NCBI RefSeq assembly: GCF_001870675.1
Contig: NZ_MEHT01000045.1
Span: 124,001 to 188,000, forward strand
Length of the DNA stretch: 64,000 nucleotides
Direction: 5' to 3'
Source: Roseinatronobacter thiooxidans
Lineage (GTDB): Bacteria; Pseudomonadota; Alphaproteobacteria; Rhodobacterales; Rhodobacteraceae
The notes beneath the pieces are model-generated. The model was not told where the DNA came from. It saw only the letters and a program-made list of their open reading frames with translations, and made no database searches. The translations under genes and the position numbers were made by a program. This document shows, one piece after another, positions 35,539-45,079 of this stretch; position 1 is the stretch's first letter; each line of letters begins with the position of its first letter.

Positions 35539-35658
35539 ATGGTCTGTTCACCCTGTACCAAGCGCAGCAATGGCAACTTCAAGAATCCCGGTCTGCACAG
35601 GCCGCGAAAGCATGGCCAGACGCGCATCTTTGGCCAGTCGGGCGGGTGTGCGACATGA
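35539..35658 (+). CDS. possible small Cys- and basic-rich peptide upstream of pgpA
   Basis: A 39-residue frame starting MVCSPCTKRSNGNF and ending GQSGGCAT, with CxxC at residues 3-6 and many Lys/Arg/His. AAAAGG lies 8 bases before ATG 35539, a good ribosome site. Its stop overlaps an ATG at 35655 in the pgpA frame, which stays open into pgpA. It may be a leader peptide or noise. Confidence 0.3.
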   Translation: MVCSPCTKRSNGNFKNPGLHRPRKHGQTRIFGQSGGCAT

Positions 35659-35792
35659 CTTCGGGACAGTGCTGTTCCAAATGGCACATCCCCATGGTAC
35701 ACAAGACCAGCCGCCAAGGCTTTCGCCATGCCAGCGTTTCAGTTATGCAGCCTTGTGACAATGCAACGACCGGAACGCAGCGAGGAGCGGTG

Positions 35793-36302
35793 ATGCGCAA
35801 AGACATGACATGGACACGGCTGGTTGCGACATTCTTCGGGGCCGGTCTGTTGCGCCCCGGACCTGGCACCTGGGGGTCTGTTGCGGCCTTGCCGGTCGCG
35901 TGGCTGTTGCACATGTTTGGCGGGTTTTGGGCGCTTGCACTGGGCACAGCCGTTGTGTTCCTGCTTGGCTGGTGGGTCACGATACAGGAAACGCGCGGCC
36001 TGTCGGACCCTGACCCTTCGGAGATTGTGATTGATGAAGTTGCGGGCATGTGGCTGGCACTTTGGCCGGTATCGCTGGGCGCGATGAGTCAAGATGTGCC
36101 GATTACCGCGCTCTGGCCCGGCTGGGTGGTGGCGTTTCTGGCGTTTCGGGCCTTTGACATCTGGAAACCCGGCCCGGTCGGCTTGGCCGACCGGATGCAC
36201 ACGCCGCTGGGTGTGATGCTCGATGACATTATCGCCGGTGCGCTGGCTGCTATGGTTGTGGCCGTTTTCGCGGTGCTTGCGCATGGGGTGATGGGCGTAT
36301 GA
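35793..36302 (+). CDS. pgpA: phosphatidylglycerophosphatase A
   Basis: A 169-residue inner-membrane enzyme that dephosphorylates phosphatidylglycerol phosphate in phospholipid synthesis. Conserved GLLRPGPGTWGSVAALP near residue 17, the acidic DPDPSEIVIDEVAGMWLAL, and AFRAFDIWKPGPVGLADRM are clear, with about four hydrophobic segments. GAGGAG precedes ATG 35793; the frame is open 49 codons further up but without family similarity. It overlaps cinA by 4 bases. Confidence 0.95.
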   Translation: MRKDMTWTRLVATFFGAGLLRPGPGTWGSVAALPVAWLLHMFGGFWALALGTAVVFLLGWWVTIQETRGLSDPDPSEIVIDEVAGMWLALWPVSLGAMSQDVPITALWPGWVVAFLAFRAFDIWKPGPVGLADRMHTPLGVMLDDIIAGALAAMVVAVFAVLAHGVMGV

Positions 36303-36790
36303 GCGCGGCGCGCCTGTTGCATGCCGCACGCGAGAAAGGCGTGCGGATTGCGGCCGCTGAAAGCTGCACAGGCGGGCTGATCATGGCGGCGCTGACAGAG
36401 ATTGCGGGCGCATCCGATGTTATAGACCGCGGCTTTGTCACCTATTCCAATGCTGCAAAACAAGAAATGTTGGGGGTTACATCAGACAGTTTGCAGCAAC
36501 ATGGCGCTGTCTCGGAACAGGTGGCCGCCGAAATGGCGCAAGGCGCGCTTGCGCGGTCGCGCGCAGGGCTGGCCATTGCGGTGACCGGCATTGCTGGCCC
36601 GGGCGGGTCTGAGTTCAAACCCGAAGGGCGGGTGTGTTTCGGGCTGGCGATGCCCGCGCGAACAGACACCGAAACCATTGAATTCGGTGCCATCGGGCGC
36701 GCGCAAGTGCGCGAGGCGACTGTTGCACATGCCATTGCCATGATGCTGCGCGCGCTGGACGGCTGCGCGCCACACCCCGCTCAGCCGTAA
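36299..36790 (+). CDS. CinA family nicotinamide-nucleotide amidohydrolase (PncC)
   Basis: A 163-residue stand-alone CinA C-terminal domain, which deamidates NMN in the pyridine nucleotide cycle. Motifs: AAESCTGGLIMAALTE, GFVTYSNAAKQEMLGV, AVTGIAGPGGS and KPEGRVCFGLA. It is coupled to pgpA by an ATGA overlap, the usual alphaproteobacterial order. Its 3' end overlaps the convergent RatA-like gene by 10 bases. Confidence 0.95.
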   Translation: MSAARLLHAAREKGVRIAAAESCTGGLIMAALTEIAGASDVIDRGFVTYSNAAKQEMLGVTSDSLQQHGAVSEQVAAEMAQGALARSRAGLAIAVTGIAGPGGSEFKPEGRVCFGLAMPARTDTETIEFGAIGRAQVREATVAHAIAMMLRALDGCAPHPAQP

Positions 36791-37227
36791 AGCGCCTTCG
36801 CCCGCGCTTCAAACGCGCCGACCACGCGCCGCATTGCCTGATCGAACACCACGCCAATCAGGCGCTGCAATACGGGGTTGCGGAACTCGAAATCGACATG
36901 AAAATCGACAACACAGCCCCCCTCCTCGGCCTGTTTCACATGCCAATGCGACACCATATATTTGAACGGGCCATCCAGATATGCCGTGTCGATCTTGCCC
37001 TGCTCGGGGTAAAGCTGGACGCGGCTGCCAAAGCGTTCCCGAAATACCTTGAACGAAATCACCAGATCCGCCTCGATCTCTTCGCCGCCCTCGATCGGTT
37101 TGCGTGACCGGATGCGCGCAGCCGCTGTCCATGGCAGAAATTCGGGGTAGCGCGCAACATCGGCGACCAGATCATAAATCTGTTCTGCGCTGTAAGGCAT
37201 GTGGCGGTATTCGTGATGGTTGGGCAT
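36781..37227 (-). CDS. RatA/COQ10-like SRPBCC family protein
   Basis: A 148-residue START-like protein: [63 protein letters not shown] and a C-terminal amphipathic helix [20 protein letters not shown]. The family covers coenzyme Q-binding COQ10 proteins and the E. coli RatA toxin; in alphaproteobacteria a role in ubiquinone delivery is more likely. It is convergent with cinA. Confidence 0.92.
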   Translation of the reverse strand: MPNHHEYRHMPYSAEQIYDLVADVARYPEFLPWTAAARIRSRKPIEGGEEIEADLVISFKVFRERFGSRVQLYPEQGKIDTAYLDGPFKYMVSHWHVKQAEEGGCVVDFHVDFEFRNPVLQRLIGVVFDQAMRRVVGAFEARAKALYG

Positions 37228-37290
37228 GGTCAACTCTTTCCTGTCGCGCGCACATGTCCTAAAGTCGGGGCGAAAAAGCAAGGGGCTGTT

Positions 37291-37827
37291 ATGACGCAGA
37301 ATGCCTATGTTATCGATCAGATGATCAGTGCCAAGCAGATTGCCGCGCGGGTCGAGGAACTGGCCGGAGAGATTTCGCGCGCGTTTGCCGGAACAGAAAA
37401 GCTGGTTGTTGTGGGGTTGCTGCGCGGCTCTTTCGTGTTCATCGCCGATCTGGTGCGCGAGATCAACCTGCCGGTCGAGGTGGATTTCCTTGAGGCTTCA
37501 AGCTACGGCAACTCGCTTCAATCCTCGCGCGAGGTGCGGATTCTGAAAGACCTTAGCGGCAAGATCGCGGGCCGCGATGTGCTGGTTGTAGAAGACATTG
37601 TCGATACCGGCTTCACACTCAGCCATGTGTTGCAAATCCTGCTTGCGCGCGAACCGGCACGTCTGGAAGTCTGCGCCTTGCTGGACAAACCATCGCGGCG
37701 CGAAGTGGATATCAAAGCCACTTGGACGGGATTCGAGATACCCGATGAATTTGTGGTCGGATATGGCATCGATTATGCCCAACGAAACCGCAACCTGCCC
37801 TATATCGGCAAGGTCAGCTTTGTTTGA
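37291..37827 (+). CDS. hpt: hypoxanthine phosphoribosyltransferase
   Basis: A 178-residue purine-salvage enzyme that converts hypoxanthine (and guanine) with PRPP to IMP (GMP). The PRPP-binding [14 protein letters not shown] lies near residue 100; [16 protein letters not shown] and [12 protein letters not shown] come before it, and [18 protein letters not shown] near the end. ATG 37291 with AAGGGG is preferred over the open upstream region. It is divergent from the RatA-like gene. Confidence 0.96.
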   Translation: MTQNAYVIDQMISAKQIAARVEELAGEISRAFAGTEKLVVVGLLRGSFVFIADLVREINLPVEVDFLEASSYGNSLQSSREVRILKDLSGKIAGRDVLVVEDIVDTGFTLSHVLQILLAREPARLEVCALLDKPSRREVDIKATWTGFEIPDEFVVGYGIDYAQRNRNLPYIGKVSFV

Positions 37828-37909
37828 CATGCAGGTAACGCGCCCGTGAATTTGCGCGCGCGGGCAAACGCGCTACCTTTGCAGCAATAGCACACAGGGA
37901 GAATAGCTT

Positions 37910-38368
37910 ATGACTTTCAAATCACTTCTGGGCGGCGCGGCCCTGAGTTTCGCTTTGGCGCTGCCCGTCCTTGCCGAGGAGAACCCCGCGATCGAGCAGC
38001 GGCAGGGCCAGTTCAAATTATACGTTCATAATTTCGGTGTGATGGGCGGCATGGCGCAGGGACGGATGGAATATGACGCGGATATGGCGCAGACAGCCGC
38101 GGATAACCTGTTCCACCTGACCCGCCATGACCAAAGCCGCCTTTGGCCAGAGGGCACAGATTCCATGAGCGTGGATGGCACGCGCGCCAGCCCCGCAATC
38201 TGGGATGATCTGGATGATTTCGTTACGAAATTTGCCGCACTGCAAGACGCGGCAGAGGGGTTGCAAGCCGTTGCGGGCGACGGGCTGGACGCGATGCGCG
38301 CGGGCTTCGGGCCAGTGGGCCAAGCTTGTCAGGCATGCCACGAATCCTACCGCGACGAGGCCAGCTAA
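37910..38368 (+). CDS. cytochrome c' family protein (class II cytochrome c)
   Basis: A 152-residue periplasmic protein with a signal peptide (residues 1-22, PVLAEE) and a C-terminal haem site CQACHESY (about residues 140-147). This is the four-helix-bundle arrangement of cytochromes c', which bind NO and other gases. GGGAGAA precedes ATG 37910. It is followed 65 bases on by a dihaem cytochrome gene in the same direction, suggesting a joint electron-transfer or stress role. Confidence 0.92.
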   Translation: MTFKSLLGGAALSFALALPVLAEENPAIEQRQGQFKLYVHNFGVMGGMAQGRMEYDADMAQTAADNLFHLTRHDQSRLWPEGTDSMSVDGTRASPAIWDDLDDFVTKFAALQDAAEGLQAVAGDGLDAMRAGFGPVGQACQACHESYRDEAS

Positions 38369-38433
38369 GGCTTGGGGCTGGTTCCCGCAGCCAGCCTGTG
38401 CGCAGGCTGGCACCCCCAGATATAAGGTGAGAC

Positions 38434-39315
38434 ATGCGCAAACTGCTGTTCGGCGCGGTGATTGTGGGCGTCCTTTCGGGGGGTGCCTTTTGGGCGCTTA
38501 CTGCGCCCAGACCGATGGATGCCGCCAGCCTTGCCACACTTGCAGGTGACGCCACGCAGGGCGAAGCGGTGTTTCACGCCGCCGGCTGCGCATCTTGCCA
38601 TATCGCACCAGAGCGCGATGCAGACCCGCTGGTTCTGTCGGGGGGGCGGGAATTCGCATCGGATTTCGGCACGTTTATTGCCCCGAATATCAGCCCGGAC
38701 CCCGAATATGGCATTGGCGCATGGTCGGCCGGGCAGTTCGTCAACGCGGTCATGCGCGGCATCTCGCCCGAGGGTGCGCATTATTACCCCGCTTTCCCCT
38801 ATACCAGCTATATCCGTGCCGATCCGCAGGATATCGCGGATTTATATGCCTTCATGATGACCCTGCCCGCCGATGCGACCCCGTCGCAGCCGCATGATCT
38901 GGGCTTCCCCTTCAATATCCGGCGCGGCGTGGGGCTGTGGAAAGCTTTGTTCCTGCGCGAGGGTTGGGTTGTGACAGGTGACTTGAGCGAAGAGGAAGCG
39001 CGCGGGCGATACCTGTCCGAGGCCCTTTCCCACTGCGCCGAATGCCACAGCCCGCGCAATGCATTGGGCGCGCTGGATCATGGGCGGTGGTTGCTTGGGG
39101 CGCCCAACCCATCCGGCACCGGCAGAATACCGGCGATTGCAGGCGACGGGTTTGACTGGACGGCCTTTGACATCAGCGCTTATCTGGAATCCGGCCTGAC
39201 ACCTGATTTCGATGTCGTCGGCGGCAGCATGGCGGCGGTGGTGCGCAGCCTGCAACATCTGGAAAAATCCGAGCTTGACGCGATTGCAGCCTATATTCTG
39301 CGTGCAGGCCGATAA
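38434..39315 (+). CDS. dihaem cytochrome c
   Basis: A 293-residue protein with an N-terminal membrane anchor (residues 5-23) and two c-haem motifs, CASCH (about residue 52) and CAECH (about residue 199). Blocks such as ADLYAFMMTLPA, PFNIRRGVGLWKALFL and FLREGWVVTGDLS recall cytochrome subunits of membrane-bound dehydrogenases. No dehydrogenase subunit is adjacent, so it may serve another oxidoreductase. It is probably cotranscribed with the cytochrome c' gene. Confidence 0.9.
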   Translation: MRKLLFGAVIVGVLSGGAFWALTAPRPMDAASLATLAGDATQGEAVFHAAGCASCHIAPERDADPLVLSGGREFASDFGTFIAPNISPDPEYGIGAWSAGQFVNAVMRGISPEGAHYYPAFPYTSYIRADPQDIADLYAFMMTLPADATPSQPHDLGFPFNIRRGVGLWKALFLREGWVVTGDLSEEEARGRYLSEALSHCAECHSPRNALGALDHGRWLLGAPNPSGTGRIPAIAGDGFDWTAFDISAYLESGLTPDFDVVGGSMAAVVRSLQHLEKSELDAIAAYILRAGR

Positions 39316-39437
39316 AGCCATCACCCTGCCGCAGTTTCGCGTGAAAATACCCCTAAATGCAGCGCATGGACTTGTGCGGAATAAGACCGCAGCCCATACT
39401 ATGGGCACACATACCCAGCCGCGAGCCGACACAGACC

Positions 39438-40613
39438 ATGCCAGACGAGAACAAACCCGCACAGCTCAGCGCCGTTGCGCGGCTGACATTTACGGAAAAG
39501 TTCCGCCTGCAAACATGGCTGATGGGCATTATCGCCTTTGCGGTTGTCCTGTTTTTGCTGGTGCAAGCCAAGTTCATCCTGATCGCGCTTGCGATTGCGA
39601 TTATCCTGTTCTCGCTGACATCGGATGCGATAAATTCAATTTCGCGGGTGCGGATCGGTCGGTTCCGAATCGCCAGTTGGGTGGCCTCTATCGCGGCAGT
39701 GTTTCTGATCGCTTCCAGCTTGCTGATCATGGCCGGATTGGTAATTTCGCAGCTTAACACTGTGCTTAGCACAACGCTTGCCTATACTGATGACGCGCAG
39801 CGCGCGATTGCCCAGATGTTTGGCTGGATGGGCGAGGATGTGGAACAATCGGTGCTGCAAACCGTACGCAGCATCGAGATTTCGGGCTATCTGCGCTCTG
39901 CCGCCGGTCAGGCGGGAACGATCCTGTCACAGGTTGTGCTGATCATTCTTTTTGTGGGGTTTTTGTTTGCCGAACGGGTCTGGTTTGGCACCAAGCTTGA
40001 AAAACTCATGGCGGACAAGGCGCAGGCCCGCCGCGTCAGCGCGATTATCGGGTCGATCATCCGGCGGGTGAACCACTATCTTCTGGTCAAAGCGCTGATC
40101 TCCTCGGTAACAGGGTTTGCAATCTTCCTGCTGCTGAGTGTGTTCAACCTGCAATTTGCCGCCGCGATGGGGCTGCTGACCTTTGTGTTGAATTTCATCC
40201 CGTCGGTGGGGTCCATTATTGCGACGCTGATTGTAACCCTTGTCGCCTATATACAGGTGCCCGAACCCCAAACCGCCGTGCTGATTTTTGTGATCGCAGG
40301 CATGACGCAATTTCTGCTGGGCAATGTGATTGACCCTATGCTGATGGGCAAAACCCTGCGCCTGTCGTCATTCGGGATCATTATCTCGCTGGCCTTCTGG
40401 GGGGCTGTCTGGGGTATTCCGGGCATGTTTCTGGCGGTGCCCTTCATGGTTGCGGTCATGATCGTATGCTCGCATATCCCTTCGGCGCGGCCTGTGGCTG
40501 TGTTGCTCTCGCGCGAAGGGTTGCCGGAAGAAGAATTCCCCCTGCCACCCGCAGACCAGCCCCCCGCCCCCCCGGAGGAGCGCCCGTTCAGCCACGCAGT
40601 CGGGGCAGAGTGA
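39438..40613 (+). CDS. AI-2E family transporter
   Basis: A 391-residue polytopic membrane protein of the AI-2E/PerM family (PF01594). Hydrophobic segments start around residue 30; the conserved FNLQFAAAMGLLTFVLNFIPSVGSIIATLI and GNVIDPMLMGKTLRLS motifs are present. Despite the name, most members are not shown to export autoinducer-2; some are Na+/H+ antiporters. The C-terminus is a Pro-rich cytoplasmic tail. It converges on the MTHFS gene with a 2-base gap. Confidence 0.92.
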   Translation: MPDENKPAQLSAVARLTFTEKFRLQTWLMGIIAFAVVLFLLVQAKFILIALAIAIILFSLTSDAINSISRVRIGRFRIASWVASIAAVFLIASSLLIMAGLVISQLNTVLSTTLAYTDDAQRAIAQMFGWMGEDVEQSVLQTVRSIEISGYLRSAAGQAGTILSQVVLIILFVGFLFAERVWFGTKLEKLMADKAQARRVSAIIGSIIRRVNHYLLVKALISSVTGFAIFLLLSVFNLQFAAAMGLLTFVLNFIPSVGSIIATLIVTLVAYIQVPEPQTAVLIFVIAGMTQFLLGNVIDPMLMGKTLRLSSFGIIISLAFWGAVWGIPGMFLAVPFMVAVMIVCSHIPSARPVAVLLSREGLPEEEFPLPPADQPPAPPEERPFSHAVGAE

Positions 40614-40615
40614 TG

Positions 40616-41203
40616 TCAGGGAAACGCAATCACCCGTGACGGGGTGACAATCGCATCAAGCCGTTGATCGGTTGCATCGCGCGGCACTTCGGCGACTTCC
40701 TGTTCGTCAAAAGCAAAGCCAATCGCCAGCACAGCGCCCTGTTCGCGCAAGCCCTGCAAGGTTCGGTCATAAAACCCGCCACCATAGCCCAGACGATAGC
40801 CAAATCGGTCAAAGGCCAGCAAAGGCACGATCATGGCCTGCGGCGTTAACGGGTCGCGCGCGGCGGGGATCAGCGCTTTGAATTGACCCGCGACCATCTC
40901 CCCTTCTGGCGTCCAGCGGTGGAATTCCAAAGGATGCGCCTTTGCCACGATCACAGGCACGCAGACGGGGCCGGAATGTGCGGACATGGTGGGCAGCGGG
41001 TCAATCTCGCTGCGCATGGGCATATAGCCAGAGATCACAGTCTGGCCCGGCGCATCTGCGAAATGCGCCTTCAGAAACTGCATCAGGCGCGAATTTGCAT
41101 TCCGCACAAGTGTTTCGGCCTGCGGGGCATGAAACACCTGCGCGCGCTGTGCGCTGACGCGCTGGCGCAGGCTGTGTTTTGCCTCGCTCACTGGATCGGC
41201 CAT
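40616..41203 (-). CDS. 5-formyltetrahydrofolate cyclo-ligase
   Basis: A 195-residue MTHFS that converts 5-formyl-THF to 5,10-methenyl-THF with ATP. The N-terminal SEAKHSLRQRVSAQRAQ, GYMPMRSEIDPLP, and the phosphate-binding FDRFGYRLGYGGGFYDRTL with the Glu-Val region EVPRDATDQRLDAIVTPSRVI are standard. It is the last gene of yicC-gmk-MTHFS on the minus strand, 22 bases after gmk. Confidence 0.95.
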   Translation of the reverse strand: MADPVSEAKHSLRQRVSAQRAQVFHAPQAETLVRNANSRLMQFLKAHFADAPGQTVISGYMPMRSEIDPLPTMSAHSGPVCVPVIVAKAHPLEFHRWTPEGEMVAGQFKALIPAARDPLTPQAMIVPLLAFDRFGYRLGYGGGFYDRTLQGLREQGAVLAIGFAFDEQEVAEVPRDATDQRLDAIVTPSRVIAFP

Positions 41204-41225
41204 AGGTTCCCCCCCGCCTTGCGGT

Positions 41226-41873
41226 TCAGCCTGACGAATTGCGCGCTTCAAATTCGCGGTTCAAGCCGCGCACAAATTCGTTCAGGCCGGTTTGCCGCTC
41301 GCGCCGCAAGCGTTCTGACTGCACAATGCCACGCAACGCAGCCTCGGTCGCGTCCAGATCGTCATTGATCAGGACATAGTCATATTCCGCCCAATGGCTG
41401 ATCTCGTTGCGCGATTTAAGCATGCGTCCGGCGATAACATCTTCGCTGTCCTGCCCGCGCATGCGCAGCCGCGAATCAAGCTCGGCGATGGAAGGGGGCA
41501 GCACGAAAATCGACACGACATCCTTGCCCAATGTCGAATTGCGCACCTGTTGCCCGCCCTGCCAGTCGATATCGAACAGCATGTCGCGCCCGTCTTGCAA
41601 GGCCGCCTCTACCGGCGCCTTGGGCGAGCCGTAGAAATTGCCGAACACTTCCGCATGTTCCAGCATCTCGCCTTTGTCGATCATCGCTTCGAAATCGGGG
41701 CGGCTGGTGAAATAATATTCGCGCCCGTCGACCTCGCCCGCGCGGGGGGCGCGGGTTGTGGCAGAGACCGAGAAACGGATCGTTGGGTCCCATTGCATCA
41801 GGCGGCGCGCAAGGGTCGATTTGCCCGCACCAGATGGGGAAGACAGGATAATCAGCAATCCACGCCGCGCCAT
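41226..41873 (-). CDS. gmk: guanylate kinase
   Basis: A 215-residue kinase that phosphorylates GMP to GDP. P-loop [15 protein letters not shown] (about residues 10-24), the GMP-binding [21 protein letters not shown], and [11 protein letters not shown] are clear. ATG 41873 (MARRG) sits 4 bases after the yicC stop; an upstream in-frame ATG at 41888 inside yicC would add 5 residues. yicC-gmk is a common pair. Confidence 0.97.
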   Translation of the reverse strand: MARRGLLIILSSPSGAGKSTLARRLMQWDPTIRFSVSATTRAPRAGEVDGREYYFTSRPDFEAMIDKGEMLEHAEVFGNFYGSPKAPVEAALQDGRDMLFDIDWQGGQQVRNSTLGKDVVSIFVLPPSIAELDSRLRMRGQDSEDVIAGRMLKSRNEISHWAEYDYVLINDDLDATEAALRGIVQSERLRRERQTGLNEFVRGLNREFEARNSSG

Positions 41874-41877
41874 GGCC

Positions 41878-42780
41878 CTACTCCACATTCTGAACTTGCT
41901 CGCGCATCTGGTCGATCACGGCCTTAAGGTCAAGCCCGATGCGCGTCATCTCCAGATGCTGGGCCTTGGAACACAAGGTGTTGGCCTCTCGGTTGAATTC
42001 CTGTGTCAGGAAATCCAGCTTGCGGCCCACGGGGTCTTCTGCCTGCACCAGCGCGCGCCCTGCTGCGCAATGCGCATCCAGCCGGTCCAGTTCTTCCGCC
42101 AGATCGGCCTTGACGGCGAGAAGCGCCAGTTCCTGTTCAAGGCGCGCCGGATCGCTGCGCGTCTGGTCTGTGACCTGCGCCAGCGCTTTGTGGAAATGCG
42201 CGGCCATATCGGCGGCGCGCTGGTCCAGCAGGGCGCGCGCGGCTTGCGTCAGGCGGGCAATTTCATCCAGTTGCGCAGTGACAAGCGCGGCCAGCGCCTG
42301 CCCTTCTTGCGCCCGCATGGCAATGAACGCGTCCAGCACCTGTTCAAAATCATCCAGCAACAGCGCATCAAGCGTGTCGGCATCCAGTGCGGCCAGATCG
42401 GGGCCTTGCGCCTGCACCCCGCGCCAGCCCAACAAATCCAGCGCGCTGGGGGCTTGCAGCAAAACGCCACTGGCCTGCGCTGTTGTCTGAACCTGATCAA
42501 GGGCGGCCAGAACATCGGCCAGTGCGTCGGCGTCAATCCTGACACCTGCCTTGCCTTGCGACAGGCGCAGCCGCAGGCCAAGCGTGACATTGCCGCGCGC
42601 CACCCGCGCCGACAGCCTGTCGCGCAAGGGCTTTTCCAACCGGCCCAGCCCTTCGGGCAGGCGCAGCCGGATATCCAGCCCGCGCCCGTTGACCGCGCGC
42701 AGATCCCATTCCCATTCCGCGATTTCTGTATCCACCGTTCTGGACACCGCCCCGCCCGCATAGCCTGTCATCGAATGCAT
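41878..42780 (-). CDS. YicC family endoribonuclease
   Basis: A 300-residue YicC protein: [13 protein letters not shown] at the N-terminus, [23 protein letters not shown], and the C-terminal [16 protein letters not shown], then [23 protein letters not shown]. YicC was more recently shown to be an endoribonuclease in E. coli. The middle is helical and Ala/Leu-rich. AGGAAAGGAA precedes ATG 42780. It leads the yicC-gmk-MTHFS operon. Confidence 0.95.
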   Translation of the reverse strand: MHSMTGYAGGAVSRTVDTEIAEWEWDLRAVNGRGLDIRLRLPEGLGRLEKPLRDRLSARVARGNVTLGLRLRLSQGKAGVRIDADALADVLAALDQVQTTAQASGVLLQAPSALDLLGWRGVQAQGPDLAALDADTLDALLLDDFEQVLDAFIAMRAQEGQALAALVTAQLDEIARLTQAARALLDQRAADMAAHFHKALAQVTDQTRSDPARLEQELALLAVKADLAEELDRLDAHCAAGRALVQAEDPVGRKLDFLTQEFNREANTLCSKAQHLEMTRIGLDLKAVIDQMREQVQNVE

Positions 42781-42984
42781 GCAGTTCCTTTCCTGCGTCT
42801 GAATTCTGCTAAAGCCGCCTTTAACCAACTGCACAGTTTTGCGCAGAATAAGGACCAAATTTGAGCTATTAAGGCGCTGTTAAGAGAGCTTGCGCACACG
42901 GTAACTAAATCCTGCAACGCAGACCGTCAACCAAGCTGGATCAGGCCGCCACGGCGATGACTGCAAGATGAAAAGGGTATTTTT

Positions 42985-43575
42985 ATGACTGAGCATGTTT
43001 CCCCCTCTGGGCAAGAGTTGAACGCGGATTTCGCCGCTGCCTCTGTAATCTCGCGCGTGTGCGCCTATTGGTCCGGCCTGCGCGAGAATGGCGCGATCCC
43101 CAAGCGCAGCGATATTGACGCAGGCGCGCTAGGCGCGGCGCTGCCGCATGTTTTTCTGGCAGAACTGATCACCCCGCGTATTGCCAAGCTGCGCATCTGC
43201 GGGCATCAGATCGAAGACCTGCAAGGGCTGGACATGCGCGGCATGCCTGTAGCTGCCCTGTTCATGAGCGAGGCGCGCGGACAACTGGCCGAGGCCTTGG
43301 CGCAAGTGGCACTGGGCGCGCGCGTGACCCTGTCACTCAAATCGGCAGGGCGGATGGGCCAGCCGGAAATGACAGCCACACTGGCACTTCTGCCGCTTGC
43401 CGACCCCGCAGGGGGGATCACGCGGGTCATGGGTGTGCTGGAACGGCAGGGCGCAACCGGCCAGCTGCCACGCCGGTTTGATCTGGCAACCCCTGTGGAA
43501 CTCACTGCCGAACTGCCGCCCCCATCGGCCCCCACACGGCCTGCCTTTCGGGTTATTCAGGGCGGCAAAGCCTGA
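42985..43575 (+). CDS. PAS domain-containing protein (PAS_5/DUF1457 type)
   Basis: A 196-residue protein. Residues about 25-150 form a PAS_5-type domain (YWSGLRENGAIPKRSDIDAGALGAALPHVFLAELI, then LRICGHQIEDLQGLDMRGMPVAALF). No kinase, cyclase or HTH output domain is fused. Several such stand-alone PAS proteins occur in alphaproteobacteria, often near flagellar or cell-cycle genes; the signal is unknown. Upstream AAAGGG precedes ATG 42985. Confidence 0.85.
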   Translation: MTEHVSPSGQELNADFAAASVISRVCAYWSGLRENGAIPKRSDIDAGALGAALPHVFLAELITPRIAKLRICGHQIEDLQGLDMRGMPVAALFMSEARGQLAEALAQVALGARVTLSLKSAGRMGQPEMTATLALLPLADPAGGITRVMGVLERQGATGQLPRRFDLATPVELTAELPPPSAPTRPAFRVIQGGKA

Positions 43576-43670
43576 ACCCGAAAGAAAGCCGCGCCAGACA
43601 GGGAAATTGCGGTTTTCCTGCCCAATGCCCCGCGCTATGAGGTGGGCAATCTTGGCAAAAGGGTAAGCAT

Positions 43671-44393
43671 ATGATCCTCTATCCCGCAATCGACCTGAAA
43701 GATGGACAATGTGTGCGCCTGTACAAGGGCGAGATGGATCAGGCGACCGTGTTCAACGACGACCCCGCCGCGCAGGGGCTTGCCTTCGCGCAGCAGGGCG
43801 CGGAGTGGTTGCATCTGGTAGACCTGAATGGCGCATTTGCCGGTGCGCCCGTCAATGCCCGCGCGGTTGAGGGGATTTTGGACGCGGTCACAATCCCCTG
43901 CCAGCTGGGTGGCGGCATTCGTGACATGGCCACGATAGAGGGTTGGCTGAAACGCGGATTGCAGCGCGTCATTCTGGGAACCGTGGCGGTCGAGAACCCC
44001 GCTTTGGTGCGCGAGGCGGCCGCCGCCTTTCCCGGACAGGTTGCAGTGGGTATTGACGCGCGCGACGGGCGCGTGGCCACCAAAGGCTGGGCCGAGGAAA
44101 CCGATGTGAATGTCATCGATCTGGCGCGGCAATTTGAAGATGCCGGCGTGGCTGCGATTATTTACACAGACATCAACCGTGACGGCGCGATGCAGGGGCC
44201 GAATGTGGCCGCGACAGCCGCGCTGGCGCAGGCGGTGTCGATCCCTGTCATCGCCTCTGGCGGGGTGTCGCGGCTGGAAGACCTGATCGCGCTGCGCGAT
44301 TGCGGCGCGGCGCTGAATGGCGCAATCTCTGGCCGCGCGCTGTATGATGGCAAGCTGGATCTGGCCGAAGCACTGGCCGCGCTGAAGGGCTAA
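43671..44393 (+). CDS. hisA: phosphoribosylformimino-5-aminoimidazole carboxamide ribotide isomerase
   Basis: A 240-residue TIM-barrel isomerase of histidine synthesis. The N-terminal [20 protein letters not shown] has the catalytic Asp; [29 protein letters not shown] and [13 protein letters not shown] (second catalytic Asp) follow. hisA is not beside hisH or hisF here, so the pathway genes are split. Its stop overlaps the convergent alkD-like gene by 4 bases. Confidence 0.97.
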   Translation: MILYPAIDLKDGQCVRLYKGEMDQATVFNDDPAAQGLAFAQQGAEWLHLVDLNGAFAGAPVNARAVEGILDAVTIPCQLGGGIRDMATIEGWLKRGLQRVILGTVAVENPALVREAAAAFPGQVAVGIDARDGRVATKGWAEETDVNVIDLARQFEDAGVAAIIYTDINRDGAMQGPNVAATAALAQAVSIPVIASGGVSRLEDLIALRDCGAALNGAISGRALYDGKLDLAEALAALKG

Positions 44394-45079
44394 ACCTGAG
44401 CAATCAAGCGCATCGCTTCGGTCTTGGCCCCTTTGGTCAGGGCCGCGCCCGGCCCTTCCAGAAATACCAGCACGCGGTCCGGGTCGCGGCGCGACAACTC
44501 GCGCAGCCACCAGCCGATGGCTTTCTGGATAAAGCGGTCGCGGTCGGGCACATAGGTTTCTGCCCAAGCCAGCACGCGTTCACGCACGGCCAGATCATCG
44601 GCTTTCGGGTGCGGCAGGCGCGCCCAAGGCAGGGTCATGACCAAGGCCGCACGCCGCGTCCACATGTTTTCGCTGGCTGTCCACCCCTCAACCTCGTCCA
44701 GTCGCGCAGGCAGGGCTTGCAGCCGTTTAGCCCCCGCAATCGAGGCCGCATCGGCCAGCGCCCAACTGTCAAAGCCCTGCGCCCAGTCTGCAATCATCTG
44801 CCAAACGGGGGTGTCATCGGGCCGGATACGCGCCTGTGTCAGCAGTTTTGCCGCCAGAATGCCCCCCTCATGCACGTTGCCCTGCCACAAGTCCTGCGCC
44901 AGCGCGCAGCGCGTGGGCAGGTCAAGGTCGGCGCGCAAGCCGCGCGCCATCTCATCCAGCGCCGCCGCGGGGACGCCAAGGAAGATGCGCCCTGTCTTGT
45001 GATAAGCAGCCTGTTCGGCGGCTTTGGCAGGGTCACCCATCGCGGAGAGTTGGTCCAACAGTGTTTGCGAGGTTGTCAT
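44390..45079 (-). CDS. DNA alkylation repair protein, AlkD-like HEAT-repeat
   Basis: A 229-residue all-helical protein with the AlkD pattern: [73 protein letters not shown], and [26 protein letters not shown]. AlkD proteins excise bulky alkylated bases. It is coupled to glmS by a 4-base overlap, which has no obvious functional reason. Confidence 0.88.
   Translation of the reverse strand: MTTSQTLLDQLSAMGDPAKAAEQAAYHKTGRIFLGVPAAALDEMARGLRADLDLPTRCALAQDLWQGNVHEGGILAAKLLTQARIRPDDTPVWQMIADWAQGFDSWALADAASIAGAKRLQALPARLDEVEGWTASENMWTRRAALVMTLPWARLPHPKADDLAVRERVLAWAETYVPDRDRFIQKAIGWWLRELSRRDPDRVLVFLEGPGAALTKGAKTEAMRLIAQV

Larger units (their letters stand above)
35078..35792. other. 715-bp stretch with no well-supported gene
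   Basis: Between the fumC terminator and pgpA the sequence has short open frames on both strands, none with a recognisable family. Two candidates are listed separately: a minus-strand hydrophobic frame (35138-35416) and a plus-strand 39-residue frame with a good ribosome site (35539-35658). No RNA gene, IS remnant or tandem repeat was recognised. It is less coding-like than any other part of the window and could be a decayed region. Confidence 0.6.

Noticed and set aside
36781-36790. 10-base overlap of cinA and the RatA-like gene as a sign of annotation error
   Set aside because: Both stop codons and both C-termini are normal; it is a simple tail-to-tail overlap.
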